Positions 27,572-38,378 of a stretch of DNA of 64,000 nucleotides are shown piece after piece. Position numbers and translations under genes: made by a program. The DNA comes from JANPCX01 sp966211815 (GTDB lineage: Bacteria > Pseudomonadota > Gammaproteobacteria > Burkholderiales > Burkholderiaceae_C): NCBI GenBank assembly GCA_966211815.1, contig CBIHOD010000013.1, forward strand, positions 8,428 through 72,427, in the 5' to 3' direction. The notes below the pieces were generated by a model. It had not been told where the DNA came from, did no database searches, and worked only from the letters and a program-made list of their open reading frames with translations. Positions within the stretch are counted from its first letter, which is position 1, and every line of letters starts with the position of its first letter.

Positions 27572-27733
27572 GGCAACGCTGAACAAGTCCCTCGCAGCGC
27601 GCGGATCCTCGAGTTCGGGCGGTCTGCGTCGTTGCAAATGCTCGCGATACCTACGGGTATCGCTGCGCTTTGCGCCTTGCAGCCCATCCCGAATCGAGGC
27701 CCGCGCATCTGCGGGGACTTATTCAACGTCGCC
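27572..27733. mobile_element. MITE-like long-hairpin element upstream of xerD
   Basis: Terminal inverted repeats of 21 bp, left 27572-27592 and right 27713-27733, match at 17 positions (shape GGCnACGnTGAAnAAGTCCC). Inner arms also pair (GCGCGGATCCTCGAG-like with CTCGAGGCCCGCGC-like), and the apex GCGATACC/GGTATCGC forms a tight hairpin. It encodes no protein. Its right end stops 8 bp before the xerD ATG. Its core resembles the element at 36212-36361. Confidence 0.7.
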
Positions 27734-27741
27734 TTAGCGAG

Positions 27742-28665
27742 ATGAACGAAGACAAACCCGGCGGGGAAGCCCTGCGCGCCAGCGAACGATCGATCGAAAG
27801 CTTCATCGGCAGCCTGTGGCTGGAGGACGGCCTGTCCGCCAACACCCAGGCCGCCTACCGGCGCGACCTGCGGCTGTTCGGCGCCTGGCTGGCCCAAGCG
27901 CAGGCGCGCAGCCTCGACGAAGCCACCGCGTCCGACCTGCAGGCCTATGCCTTGAGCCGGCATGCGCAGAGCAAAACCAGCAGCGCCAACCGCCGGTTGA
28001 CGGTGTTCAAGCGCTATTTCCGCTGGGCGCTGCGCGAGCGGCTGGTGCAGGCCGACCCCACGCTCAGGCTGCTGATGGCCAAGCCGGCGCAGCGCTTGCC
28101 CAGGACGCTGAGCGAAGCGCAGGTCGAAGCCTTGCTTGCGGCGCCCGACACCGGCGCGCCGCTGGGCCTGCGCGACCGGGCGATGCTGGAACTGATGTAC
28201 GCCAGCGGCCTGCGCGTCAGCGAGCTGGTCGGCCTGAAGACCGTGCACCTCAGCCTCAGCGACGGCGCCTTGCGCGTCACCGGCAAAGGCGCCAAGGAGC
28301 GGCTGCTGCCTTTCGGCGAGGAAGCCCACGGCTGGCTGGCCCGCTACCTCGCCGAGGCGCGGGCGGCCATCCTGAACGGCCAGTCGAGCGACGCCCTGTT
28401 CGTGACGTCGCGCGGCGGCCCCATGACCCGGCAGATGTTCTGGAAGCTCATCAAAGCGCACGCGCTGGGCGCCGGCATCGCGGTGCCGCTGTCGCCCCAC
28501 ACCCTGCGGCATGCCTTCGCCACCCATTTGCTCAACCACGGCGCCGACCTGCGCGCCGTGCAGATGCTGCTCGGCCACGCCGACATCTCCACCACCACCA
28601 TCTACACCCACGTCGCGCGCGAGCGCCTGAAAACGCTGCACGCGGCCCACCATCCCCGGGGCTGA
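27742..28665 (+). CDS. xerD: Tyrosine recombinase XerD
   Basis: 307 aa from the ATG at 27742. The N-terminal SAM-like core-binding domain (about 18-100) has LSANTQAAYRRDL. The catalytic domain shows YASGLRVSELVGL (first Arg), HTLRHAFATHLLNHGADLR (His, Arg), LGHADISTTTIYTHV (His and nucleophile Tyr). It resolves chromosome dimers with XerC at dif. Length and the short N-terminus favour XerD over XerC. The MITE-like element abuts its ribosome-site region, which has only a weak Shine-Dalgarno. Confidence 0.93.
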   Translation: MNEDKPGGEALRASERSIESFIGSLWLEDGLSANTQAAYRRDLRLFGAWLAQAQARSLDEATASDLQAYALSRHAQSKTSSANRRLTVFKRYFRWALRERLVQADPTLRLLMAKPAQRLPRTLSEAQVEALLAAPDTGAPLGLRDRAMLELMYASGLRVSELVGLKTVHLSLSDGALRVTGKGAKERLLPFGEEAHGWLARYLAEARAAILNGQSSDALFVTSRGGPMTRQMFWKLIKAHALGAGIAVPLSPHTLRHAFATHLLNHGADLRAVQMLLGHADISTTTIYTHVARERLKTLHAAHHPRG

Positions 28666-28805
28666 CAGGCGCCGCAAGCGTGAAAAACGCGGCGACCGGA
28701 CCACAGGTTTTCCCGCTGTCGGTTTTCCACAATTGCGGCGCCACCGGGCGCATCACAAACTCGGGGCATTAAAGCGGCGACCCCAACGCCCGCAAGGAGA
28801 CACCG

Positions 28806-29984
28806 ATGAAACAGCCGCAGCAACCGCCGCAGCCCGGGCGCGCCCCTGTCCCTTCTTTCTCGGGCTCCAGACCCGCCGCATGGCGCCTCTGGCTGCTGGC
28901 GGCGCTCATGGCCGGCGCGGCGCCGTTGGCGCGGTCGCAGCTGCTGATCGGCCAAACCACCGCGCTGACCGGCCCCGCCTCCACAGGCGCCACCGAGAAC
29001 ACCCAGGGCGCCCAGGTCTATTTCAAACACATCAACAGCCGCGGCGGCATCAACGGGCAGAAGGTCGAGTTGGTCTCCCTGGACGACAAATTCGACGCCA
29101 AGCTCGCCGCCGAGAACGCGGCCAAGCTCATCACCGAGCACCGCGTGCTGGCGCTGTTCATGAACCGGGGCACCCCGCACACCCAGGCCATCATGCCGCT
29201 GCTGGGCCAGCACAAGATCCCGCTGATCGCGCCGTCCACCGGCGCCATGGTCCTGCACAAGCCGGTGCACCCCTGGATCTTCAATGTCCGGGCCAGCTAC
29301 CAGCGCGAAGCCGAGAAGGCGATCACCCACCTGGCGACGATCGGCATGTCCCGCATCGGCGTGGTGCACGTCGACGATTCCTTCGGTGCCGACGTGACCG
29401 AAGGCGCCAACAAGGGGTTCGAGAAGGCGCAGATCAAGCCGGCCTTCGTTGAGAAGTTCGACCGCACCAAGCCGGATTTCTCGGCCATCGCCGCGCTGCC
29501 GTCGAAGCACCAGGCCCAGGCCGTTCTCTTCATCGGCAGCGCCGCCGCGGTGGCCGAAGGCACCAAGGTGATCCGTGCCAATGGTTCGCGGGCGCAGATC
29601 GTCACGGTGTCCAACAACGCCTCCAGCGGCTTCATCAAGCTGATGGGCGAGCACGCCCGCGGCACCATCGTGTCGCAGGTGTTCCCCTTCGAGCGCTCCA
29701 TCGCCACGCCGATGGTCAAAGAGGCGATGGAACTCGCCGCGGCCCAGGGTTACAAGGAAGTGACGCCCGCGATGCTGGAGGGCTACGCCGGCGCGAAAGT
29801 CGTGGTGGAGGCGCTGCGCCGCGCCGGGCCGAACCCGACGCGCCTGGGCCTGCAGCAGGCCCTGAACGGCATGGGCAAGGTGGACATCGGCGGCCTGGAG
29901 GTCAGCTACAGCGAAACCGACCACACCGGGCTGGACTTCGCCGACCTGTCCATCATCGGCGCGGGGGACAAGTTCGTGCGTTGA
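28806..29984 (+). CDS. ABC transporter periplasmic binding protein, Leu/Ile/Val type
   Basis: 392 aa. A signal region with a hydrophobic core ends near SQLLIG (about residue 43). TTALTGPASTGATENTQGA, INSRGGINGQKVELVSLDD and GMSRIGVVHVDDSFGAD are typical of type I amino-acid or amide binding proteins. AAGGAG precedes the ATG. It has no permease genes beside it and is followed by a REP-like cluster. It resembles the protein at 1702-2886 in architecture and is the third of this class in the window. Confidence 0.92.
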   Translation: MKQPQQPPQPGRAPVPSFSGSRPAAWRLWLLAALMAGAAPLARSQLLIGQTTALTGPASTGATENTQGAQVYFKHINSRGGINGQKVELVSLDDKFDAKLAAENAAKLITEHRVLALFMNRGTPHTQAIMPLLGQHKIPLIAPSTGAMVLHKPVHPWIFNVRASYQREAEKAITHLATIGMSRIGVVHVDDSFGADVTEGANKGFEKAQIKPAFVEKFDRTKPDFSAIAALPSKHQAQAVLFIGSAAAVAEGTKVIRANGSRAQIVTVSNNASSGFIKLMGEHARGTIVSQVFPFERSIATPMVKEAMELAAAQGYKEVTPAMLEGYAGAKVVVEALRRAGPNPTRLGLQQALNGMGKVDIGGLEVSYSETDHTGLDFADLSIIGAGDKFVR

Positions 29985-30003
29985 GGGCGTCGTTGCCGCT
30001 CGG

Positions 30004-30229
30004 GCTTCGACAAGCCTGTCCTGGGCCTGTCGAAGGGCTCCGCCTGAGCGGAAAGCGGCAGGACGCGCTGGCTTCGACAGGCTCAGCCCGAACGGGCTGG
30101 GATGGGTCTCCACCCATGCCGATTCAGGCAACCACCTCCGTTCGGGCTCAGCCCTTCGACAGGCTCAGGACAGGCCTGTCGAAGCCAGCGCATGCCACGG
30201 CCGTCTGTTCGCCCTGAGCCGGTCGAAGG
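30004..30229. repeat. Cluster of REP-like inverted repeats
   Basis: Several copies, in both orientations, of a palindromic family with arms near TTCGACAGGCTCAG and GCCTGTCGAAG, for example near 30005, 30025, 30082, 30140, 30160 and 30207. They fill the gap between the convergent binding-protein and fumarase genes and could form stacked hairpins that end both transcripts. The same family flanks the array at 23110-23260. Confidence 0.85.
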
Positions 30230-30269
30230 CCCGGGGCGATCCTGCCAATCGAAGCGCCCGGGCCTCGGA

Positions 30270-31796
30270 TCACCCCACCGCCACTGGGATCTTCCCGATC
30301 TTCGCCTGCCATTCCTTCGGCCCGGTCTCGTGCACCGAAGTGCCTTCGGAGTCGACCGCCACCGTCACCGGCATGTCGGCGATCTCGAATTCGTAGATGG
30401 CTTCCATGCCCAGGTCGGCGAAGCCCACCACCTCGGCCTTCTTGATGGCCTTAGAGACCAGGTAGGCCGCGCCACCGACAGCCATCAAGTAGGCGCTCTT
30501 GTGCTTCTTGATGGCGGCGATGCCGGCCGGGCCGCGCTCGGCCTTGCCGACCATGCCGATCAGGCCGGTCTGCGCCAGCATCATCTCGGTGAACTTGTCC
30601 ATGCGGGTGGCGGTCGTGGGGCCGGCCGGGCCGACGACCTCGTCACGCACCGGGTCGACCGGGCCGACGTAGTAGATGACGCGGTTGGTGAAGTCCACCG
30701 GCAACTTCTCGCCCTTGGCCAGCATGTCCTGGATGCGCTTGTGCGCGGCGTCGCGGCCGGTGAGCATCTTGCCGGACAGCAGCAGCGTGTCGCCCGGCTT
30801 CCAGCTGGCGACCTGCTCGCGGGTCAAGGTGTTCAGGTCGACTTTCTTGGACTTGTTGTAGTCGGGCGCCCACTGCACGTCGGGCCACAGGTCGAGCGAT
30901 GGCGGCTCCATGTAGGCGGGGCCGGAACCGTCGAGCACGAAATGGGCGTGGCGCGTGGCGGCGCAGTTCGGGATCATGGCCACCGGCTTGCTGGCCGCAT
31001 GGGTGGGGTAGGTGGCGATCTTCACGTCCAGCACGGTGGTGAGGCCGCCCAGGCCCTGGGCGCCGATGCCCAGGGCGTTGACCTTGTCGCACAGCTCGAT
31101 GCGCAGCTCCTCCAGCTTGTCCTTCGGGCCGCGGGCCTTGAGCTCGGCCATGTCGATCGGGTCCATCAGCGATTCCTTGGCCATCAGCATCGCCTTCTCG
31201 GCGGTGCCGCCGATGCCGATGCCCAGCATGCCGGGCGGGCACCAGCCGGCGCCCATCGTGGGCACCGTCTTCATGACCCAGTCGACCAGGCTGTCGCTCG
31301 GGTTGAGCATCACGAACTTGGACTTGTTCTCGCTGCCGCCGCCTTTGGCGGCGACCTGCACGTCCACCGTGCCGCCCGGCACCACGCTCATGTGCACGAC
31401 GGCGGGCGTGTTGTCCTTGGTGTTCTTGCGCTCGAAATGCGGGTCGGCCACGATGCTGGCGCGCAGTTTGTTCTCGACGTCGCCGTAGCCGCGGCGCACG
31501 CCTTCGTTGATGGCGTCCTCGATGCTGCCGGTGAAGCCTTCCCAGCGCACGTCCATGCCGATCTTCAGGAAGACGTTGACGATGCCGGTGTCCTGGCAGA
31601 TCGGCCGGCGGCCCTCGGCGCACATCTTGGAGTTGGTGAGGATCTGCGCGATCGCGTCCTTCGCGGCGGGGCTCTGCTCCAGCGTGTAGGCCTTGGCCAG
31701 GTGGGCGATGTAATCGGCCGGGTGGTAGTAGCTGATGTACTGCAGCGCGGCGGCGATGCTGTCGATGAGGTCTTGCTGGCGGATCGTGGTGGTCAT
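30270..31796 (-). CDS. Class I fumarate hydratase (iron-sulfur type)
   Basis: 508 aa, the single-chain class I length (FumA/FumB type). Cys residues for the [4Fe-4S] cluster appear in ICQDTGI, in the GAGWCPPGMLGIG segment and in PNCAATRH. The C-terminal part has EAIYEFEIADMPVTVAVDSEG. It interconverts fumarate and malate in the TCA cycle and is oxygen sensitive through its cluster. It stands alone, divergent from the HPF-like gene by 304 bp. The symbol is left blank because fumA and fumB cannot be distinguished by sequence. Confidence 0.96.
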   Translation of the reverse strand: MTTTIRQQDLIDSIAAALQYISYYHPADYIAHLAKAYTLEQSPAAKDAIAQILTNSKMCAEGRRPICQDTGIVNVFLKIGMDVRWEGFTGSIEDAINEGVRRGYGDVENKLRASIVADPHFERKNTKDNTPAVVHMSVVPGGTVDVQVAAKGGGSENKSKFVMLNPSDSLVDWVMKTVPTMGAGWCPPGMLGIGIGGTAEKAMLMAKESLMDPIDMAELKARGPKDKLEELRIELCDKVNALGIGAQGLGGLTTVLDVKIATYPTHAASKPVAMIPNCAATRHAHFVLDGSGPAYMEPPSLDLWPDVQWAPDYNKSKKVDLNTLTREQVASWKPGDTLLLSGKMLTGRDAAHKRIQDMLAKGEKLPVDFTNRVIYYVGPVDPVRDEVVGPAGPTTATRMDKFTEMMLAQTGLIGMVGKAERGPAGIAAIKKHKSAYLMAVGGAAYLVSKAIKKAEVVGFADLGMEAIYEFEIADMPVTVAVDSEGTSVHETGPKEWQAKIGKIPVAVG

Positions 31797-32100
31797 GGCT
31801 GTTCCAGGAGTGGCTGGCTGGCGTCGTGCGTAAAAAAAGCGGTTCCCGGGAGGGGCCGCGTCACCCGAAATTTTATCCGGCTTGCCGGGGCGCCCGTGAC
31901 GGCGGTCGCGGCCCCGGGGCGGCCTTTTTCACGCGTGGCCCGTGGCCGCCGCGCGCCGGCCTGGGTTAAGGTTGGCCTGCGGCAAGCGGCCCACCGCGGG
32001 CGCCGAGGAACTTGCGGGCGGGCTGTCGGTCGCACAGGGGGAGGGCTGCCTCCGCGGCAGTCCTTTCCGACCCTTCTCTATCTTTCTTCCGGGGAAACCG
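31797..32100. other. Divergent intergenic region, no gene seen
   Basis: 304 bp between the fumarase start and the HPF-like start. It must hold both promoters. An A-rich run lies near 31833 and an AAATTTTATCC stretch near 31869, but no clear -35/-10 pair, riboswitch or repeat was found. Confidence 0.5.
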
Positions 32101-32457
32101 ATGCAAATCCAACTCCACACCGACCACCACATCCACGGCGACGAATCACTGGCGAAGTGGGTGGACCAGGAGCTGAAAGACAAGCTGTCCCACCACCGCG
32201 ACCACGTCAACCGCGTGGAAGTGCACCTGAGCGACGTCAACGCCAGCCGCAGCGGCGACGCCGACCGGCGCTGCACGCTGGAAGCGCGTCTGCCGGGCCG
32301 CCAGCCGGTGGCCGTCAGCCACGACGCCCACAAGGTGGCCGACGCCATCCGCGGCGCCACCGAGAAGCTGCAGCACGCGCTGGAGCACCTGATCGGCAGG
32401 GAGCGGGACGTGCGCCGGCAGGGTTCGATCCGGGACGTCGCGACCGGGGAAGACTGA
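32101..32457 (+). CDS. HPF/RaiA-like ribosome-associated protein
   Basis: 118 aa from the ATG at 32101. MQIQLHTDHHIHGDESLAKW opens a beta-alpha-beta-beta-beta-alpha fold of the sigma-54 modulation/S30EA type. NRVEVHLSDVNASRSGDADRRC and a final amphipathic helix follow. Hibernation factors bind the 30S subunit and silence ribosomes, but this branch (common beside metabolic genes in Burkholderiales) has no proven role that I know. There is no C-terminal dimerisation domain, so it would be a short-type homologue. A hairpin follows at 32468. Confidence 0.8.
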   Translation: MQIQLHTDHHIHGDESLAKWVDQELKDKLSHHRDHVNRVEVHLSDVNASRSGDADRRCTLEARLPGRQPVAVSHDAHKVADAIRGATEKLQHALEHLIGRERDVRRQGSIRDVATGED

Positions 32458-32463
32458 AAAAAA

Positions 32464-32494
32464 GAAAAAGCGCACCGGTCCACGGTGCGCTTTC
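32464..32494 (-). terminator. Intrinsic terminator for the yqhA-like gene
   Basis: AGCGCACCG pairs with CGGTGCGCT. Read on the minus strand the hairpin is followed by TTTTTCTTTTTTT, an excellent terminator for the gene ending at 32513. It may also slow the plus-strand transcript of the HPF-like gene. Confidence 0.85.
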
Positions 32495-32512
32495 GCGCCG
32501 GTTCCCGGGCGG

Positions 32513-33121
32513 TCAGTGCGTGGCCTTGGCGCCCGGGTTCATCAGCTTGTCGGTGTAGGCGATGGCCAGCGCCGAAAGCAGGAAAGTGATGTGGATCAAG
32601 GTCTGCCACAGCAGCACCTTGTCGGTGTAGTTGGCGGCGTTGATGAAGGTCTTCAGCAGGTGGATCGAGCTGATGCCGATGATGGCGGTGGCCAGCTTGA
32701 CCTTCAGCACCGAGGCGTTCACGTGGCTCAGCCATTCGGGCTGGTCGGGGTGGTCCTCCAGCCCCAGCCGCGAGACGAAGGTCTCGTAGCCGCCGACGAT
32801 CACCATGATCAGCAGGTTGCTGATCATCACCACGTCGATCAGCGCCAGGACCACCAGCATGATGATGGTCTCGTTCAGCGCCGTGATCGGCACCTCGTTC
32901 TTGTAGCCGATGCTGGCCACCAGCTTGTTCAGCGCGACTTCGCTACCGAAGGCGGCTTCGATCAGGTGGACGAGCTCGACCCAGAAATGGAACACATAGA
33001 CGACCTGCGCCAGGATCAGCCCGAGGTACAGCGGCAGCTGGAGCCAGCGGCTCATGAAGATGAAGCGCGGCAACGGGCTCATGTTGCCGCCTTGGCCGAT
33101 CGGATTGTTGGGGTTCGCCAT
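32513..33121 (-). CDS. YqhA/TIGR00645-family inner membrane protein
   Basis: 202 aa from the ATG at 33121 (MANPNNPIG), since the upstream in-frame codons do not fit the family. Four membrane segments are seen (about 30-52, 75-98, 135-155, 165-185). RFIFMSRWLQLPLYLGLI, MISNLLIMVIVGGYETFVSRL and a late KLMNPGAKATH are conserved family parts. The function is unknown in all organisms. It is divergent from acsA by 204 bp and has its own terminator. Confidence 0.9.
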   Translation of the reverse strand: MANPNNPIGQGGNMSPLPRFIFMSRWLQLPLYLGLILAQVVYVFHFWVELVHLIEAAFGSEVALNKLVASIGYKNEVPITALNETIIMLVVLALIDVVMISNLLIMVIVGGYETFVSRLGLEDHPDQPEWLSHVNASVLKVKLATAIIGISSIHLLKTFINAANYTDKVLLWQTLIHITFLLSALAIAYTDKLMNPGAKATH

Positions 33122-33325
33122 CTGCAAGTCGGAATTTCGCGAAAAGGACGGATTGTAGGAGTGCAGGGCGGTGCAGAATCTTCGCGGCGGGGCCATTCAC
33201 CCGGCCGGAGTAAGACTTTGGTAAGAGCCAGCCTCTAAGGTGTGGCCCGCTATAAAACAAAAGCATGACCGCGGGCCGGCGCGAAGACCGGGACCGCGCG
33301 CCCGTCACATCCCCTGGAGACAAGC

Positions 33326-35274
<1,949 letters not shown>

Positions 35275-35296
<22 letters not shown>

Positions 35297-35612
35297 TCCA
35301 GGAGCCCCCCGTGCAGGGGGCGCGGCGCGAAGCGACGCTGGACGGGTTCGGGGAACACTCACGTCGCGCAGCGACGTGACGTGCTCACCAGAACCCCACG
35401 ATGCTCGATCAATTAGGCGAAGCCTTTTGATCCAGGAGTCCCCCGTGCAGGGGGCGCGGCGCGAAGCGACGCTGGACGGGTTCGGGGAACACTCACGTCG
35501 CGCAGCGACGTGACGTGCTCACCAAAACCCCGCGATGCTCGGTCAATTAGGCGAAGCCTTTTGATCCAGGAGCCCCCGTGCAGGGGGCGCGGCGCGAAGC
35601 GACGCTGGACGG
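35275..35612. repeat. 134-bp tandem repeat starting in the acsA 3' end
   Basis: The unit begins with the last codons of acsA (CAATTAGGCGAAGCC and the stop) and repeats with its starts at 35281, 35415 and 35549, exactly 134 bp apart. Copies 1 and 2 are complete and nearly identical; copy 3 breaks off near 35612. Each unit has a hairpin GCCCCC/GGGGGC and a palindromic ACGTCGC/GCGACGT. From 35613 to 35792 no gene or repeat was seen. Confidence 0.95.
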
Positions 35613-35792
35613 GATTGGGAGCGCTCATCTCGCGCGTCTCCCGCTACCGCCCGCCTGCCCGCCTGCAAAAAGACGTCTTGTCAGCGCAGGCAATTTCGAC
35701 CTGCGCAGTCGGGACGGGAAGCAAGTTTTGCGGGCAATGCATTCCGGTCCGCGGCCGCTGTGCAGCCACAGCCCCGACAGAGAACGCCTCTT

Positions 35793-36065
35793 TCAGGCTC
35801 CCCGGAAGAAGTCGGGCAAGCCGGGAGCGGGCTGGCCGGATGCCTGCGTCTTCTGTGCCGGGAACCAGGGCACGTCGGTTCCGCCTGCCGTCGAGGCGAT
35901 GCCTGGCGAGGAATCCCGCAGTCCTTCCCCCGGATTGAGCGAGGAGGACGGCGCATCCGCGCCGTCACTCGGCGCCGGTGAGCTGGCGGGTTTTTTTTTC
36001 TTCAAGACCAGATGGGTCATCAACCCGGCGGCGAGCAGGGTCAGGACAGTGGCTGTGCGTGGCAT
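35793..36065 (-). CDS. Small membrane-anchored or exported protein, unknown function
   Basis: 90 aa. AAGGACTCTCTC stands directly before the ATG, a good ribosome site. Residues about 5-22 form a hydrophobic helix followed by KKKKP, so the protein is either anchored by an uncleaved N-terminal helix or exported. The rest is Ser/Pro/Gly rich and probably unstructured. It matches no family I know. It lies between the acsA tail repeat and the MITE-like element at 36212, in a region poor in genes. Confidence 0.55.
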   Translation of the reverse strand: MPRTATVLTLLAAGLMTHLVLKKKKPASSPAPSDGADAPSSSLNPGEGLRDSSPGIASTAGGTDVPWFPAQKTQASGQPAPGLPDFFRGA

Positions 36066-36211
36066 GAGAGAGTCCTTTCAAAAAGTAGCGCCCGGCGCCC
36101 GACCGGAATCCCGCCGGCGGCGCTTTGGAATCGGAGGCGAGGGCGGCGCGCTGGGCTTGCGCGCATTGTGGGAACGGCCCCCTCAGCCTTGGCAATTCAG
36201 GGGCCTGGTGC

Positions 36212-36361
36212 GGTGTCCCGTGAATAACGGCCAATGGAATCGTTTCTAGCAAGCCAGGGCTGCGTTGCAATTCCTCGCGTACCCCTGGCATCGCTGCGGT
36301 TTGCGCCTTGCCCTGGCTTGCAATCCATCGATTCCGTTTTTGTCAGTTATTTCGGGACACC
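36212..36361. mobile_element. Second MITE-like long-hairpin element
   Basis: Terminal arms 36212-36228 and 36346-36361 are inverted copies of GGTGTCCCG followed by an AATAAC stretch, with one base inserted. Inner arms AAGCCAGGG/CCCTGGCTT and GGAATCG/CGATTCC also pair. The core (GCGTTGCAA, then CTCGCG, then ATCGCTGCG and TTTGCGCCTTGC) resembles the core of the 27572-27733 element, although the ends differ. It has no coding capacity. The 36066-36562 gap otherwise holds only the promoter area of pabBC and of the small minus-strand gene. Confidence 0.7.
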
Positions 36362-36562
36362 ACACGAGCTCCCTGAAGCAGGCACGCTGCGAGGCTTCGA
36401 TGCCGCCAGACCCATGTGCATGAACTGACCGGCGCTACCATTTCATTTTCGACGTCGCCTTCAGCCGGGACAAACGGCCGTGGCGCTTCCTCGGGCGCGC
36501 ATCGACCACCATGCTCAGCCGCCGGTGGCGGGCGCCGCTTGATGTCCTGGCCCCGACCGCTC

Positions 36563-38320
36563 ATGTCCTTTGCACCGCCCAGCGCTATCTTCGATTTCGT
36601 CTCGCCTCGGGCCGGAGCAGCGCCCGTGCGGGCCGCCTTCGGCGAGCCGCTGGACCTGCTGGTCGCGCGCGGACCGGGCGAGGTGGCGGCTGTCCTGGAC
36701 CAGGCGCAGGCGCATGCCCTGGCGGGGCGCTGGTGCGTCGGCCACGTGGCGTTCGAAGCCGGCGCGGCCTTCGACCCGGCCTTCGAGTTCCACGGGCCGC
36801 CGCCGGAACTGGCCAGGTTCGCGATCCATGAGAAACCGCTGGAAACCCCGGGCGAGCCGCTGCCTTTTCCCGGAACCGGCGACTGGCGCCTGGGGCCTTG
36901 GCGCTCCAATTTGGACCAGGCCGCCTTCCACGGGAAGATCGCCCGCATCCACGAAGCCATCGCCGACGGCGAGGTCTACCAGATCAACTTCACCACGCTG
37001 CTGGAATCGGAATTCCAAGGCGACGCGCTCGCCCTGTTCGCCGCGTTGAGGCGTGCCCAGCCGGGCAGCTATGCCGCCTACCTGGACACCGGCACCACCA
37101 AACTGCTGTCGGTGTCTCCCGAGTTGTTCTTCGACTGGCGCGACGGGCGCATCCTGGGCCGGCCGATGAAAGGGACGGCGGCGCGCGGCGCGACCCCCCT
37201 GGAAGACCGCGCCATGGCTCAGGCGTTGCGCGAAAGCGCGAAAGAGCGGGCCGAAAACCTGATGATCGTCGACCTGATCCGCAACGACCTTTCGCGCCTG
37301 GCCGAGCCGTTCTCCGTCCAGGTTCCGAAGCTCTTCGACACCCAGGCCTGGCCGACGATCTGGCAGATGACCTCCGACGTCGAGGCCAGGACCCGGCCCG
37401 GCAACGGGCTGGCCGACGTCTTCGCGGCGCTCTTCCCCTGCGGCTCGGTCACCGGCGCGCCCAAGGTCCGCGCAATGCACTGGATCCACCGATTGGAAGA
37501 CCGGGCGCGCGGCCCGTATTGCGGCGCCATCGGCGTCCTGCAACCGGGCGGCGCGGCCACGTTCAATGTGGCGATACGCACGGTCGAACTCCAGGGTGGT
37601 GCTGCTCGCTGCGGCATCGGCAGCGGGATCACCGCCGACGCCACCGCCGACGGCGAGTGGCGCGAATGGCAGAGCAAGCAGCTCTTCCTCCAGCGCTGCG
37701 AATCACCCTTCGAATTGCTGCAAACCCTGAGGCTGCAAGAAGGCCGGTACCCCTTGGTCGACGCCCACCTGGCCAGGATGGCGGCGGCTGCCGCGCACTT
37801 CGGCTACCGGTGGGATGAGCGGGAAGCCCGCGACGCCCTGGACGCGCTGGCCACAGCCCATGCACAGGGTTTGTGGCGGGTGAGGCTGCTCTGCGACGCC
37901 GAAGGCCGCTTGACGGCCCAGGCCGAATCTTTCCAGGACACCGCCCAGCCAGTTCGTGTCCGGCTGGCTGCCGCCCCGCTGGCGCAGGCCCGGGGGGAGT
38001 TCGTGCGCTTCAAGACCACGCGCCGCGCCCACTACGACGCGTTCGCGCCCGCCGGGCAGGAGGTTTTCGACACCCTGCTATGGAACGAGGATGGCGAGAT
38101 CACCGAGTTCACCCGAGGCAACGTGGCCGTGTTGCTGGACGGGCAATGGTTCACACCGGCGCTGGACTGCGGGCTCTTGCCCGGCATCGGCCGAGCCGAA
38201 GCGCTTCGGGCCGGGAAAATGGCGGAAGCCCGCATCACGCGGGAAGACCTGGCCGGGAGCCAGGGGTTGGCCTTCGTCAACGGCCTTCGGGGTTGGCTGG
38301 CGGCGGAGCTGACCGGCTGA
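36563..38320 (+). CDS. pabBC: Fused aminodeoxychorismate synthase component I and 4-amino-4-deoxychorismate lyase
   Basis: 585 aa from the ATG at 36563; another ATG lies at 36542. Residues about 1-380 form the chorismate-binding domain with QINFTTLLES, GRPMKGTAARG (PabB-type Lys instead of the TrpE Ala), NLMIVDLIRNDLSRLA and GSVTGAPKVRAM. Residues about 390-585 are a PLP-dependent class IV aminotransferase fold with FKTTRRAHYDAF (Lys that binds PLP) and NEDGEITEFTRGNVAV. The protein would convert chorismate plus ammonia to aminodeoxychorismate and then to p-aminobenzoate for folate. A glutaminase PabA must be encoded elsewhere. Confidence 0.94.
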   Translation: MSFAPPSAIFDFVSPRAGAAPVRAAFGEPLDLLVARGPGEVAAVLDQAQAHALAGRWCVGHVAFEAGAAFDPAFEFHGPPPELARFAIHEKPLETPGEPLPFPGTGDWRLGPWRSNLDQAAFHGKIARIHEAIADGEVYQINFTTLLESEFQGDALALFAALRRAQPGSYAAYLDTGTTKLLSVSPELFFDWRDGRILGRPMKGTAARGATPLEDRAMAQALRESAKERAENLMIVDLIRNDLSRLAEPFSVQVPKLFDTQAWPTIWQMTSDVEARTRPGNGLADVFAALFPCGSVTGAPKVRAMHWIHRLEDRARGPYCGAIGVLQPGGAATFNVAIRTVELQGGAARCGIGSGITADATADGEWREWQSKQLFLQRCESPFELLQTLRLQEGRYPLVDAHLARMAAAAAHFGYRWDEREARDALDALATAHAQGLWRVRLLCDAEGRLTAQAESFQDTAQPVRVRLAAAPLAQARGEFVRFKTTRRAHYDAFAPAGQEVFDTLLWNEDGEITEFTRGNVAVLLDGQWFTPALDCGLLPGIGRAEALRAGKMAEARITREDLAGSQGLAFVNGLRGWLAAELTG

Positions 38321-38378
38321 CTGACCAACTAACGGGCGAGGAGCCGGCCGCGCCGTCGATCACCCGCTCGCGTTGCTG

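Noticed and set aside
35578..36249. Plus-strand ORF of 223 codons opposite the small exported protein
   Set aside because: It begins inside the tandem repeat, lacks a ribosome site, and contains no recognisable domain, while the minus-strand gene has a strong Shine-Dalgarno and signal-like helix.
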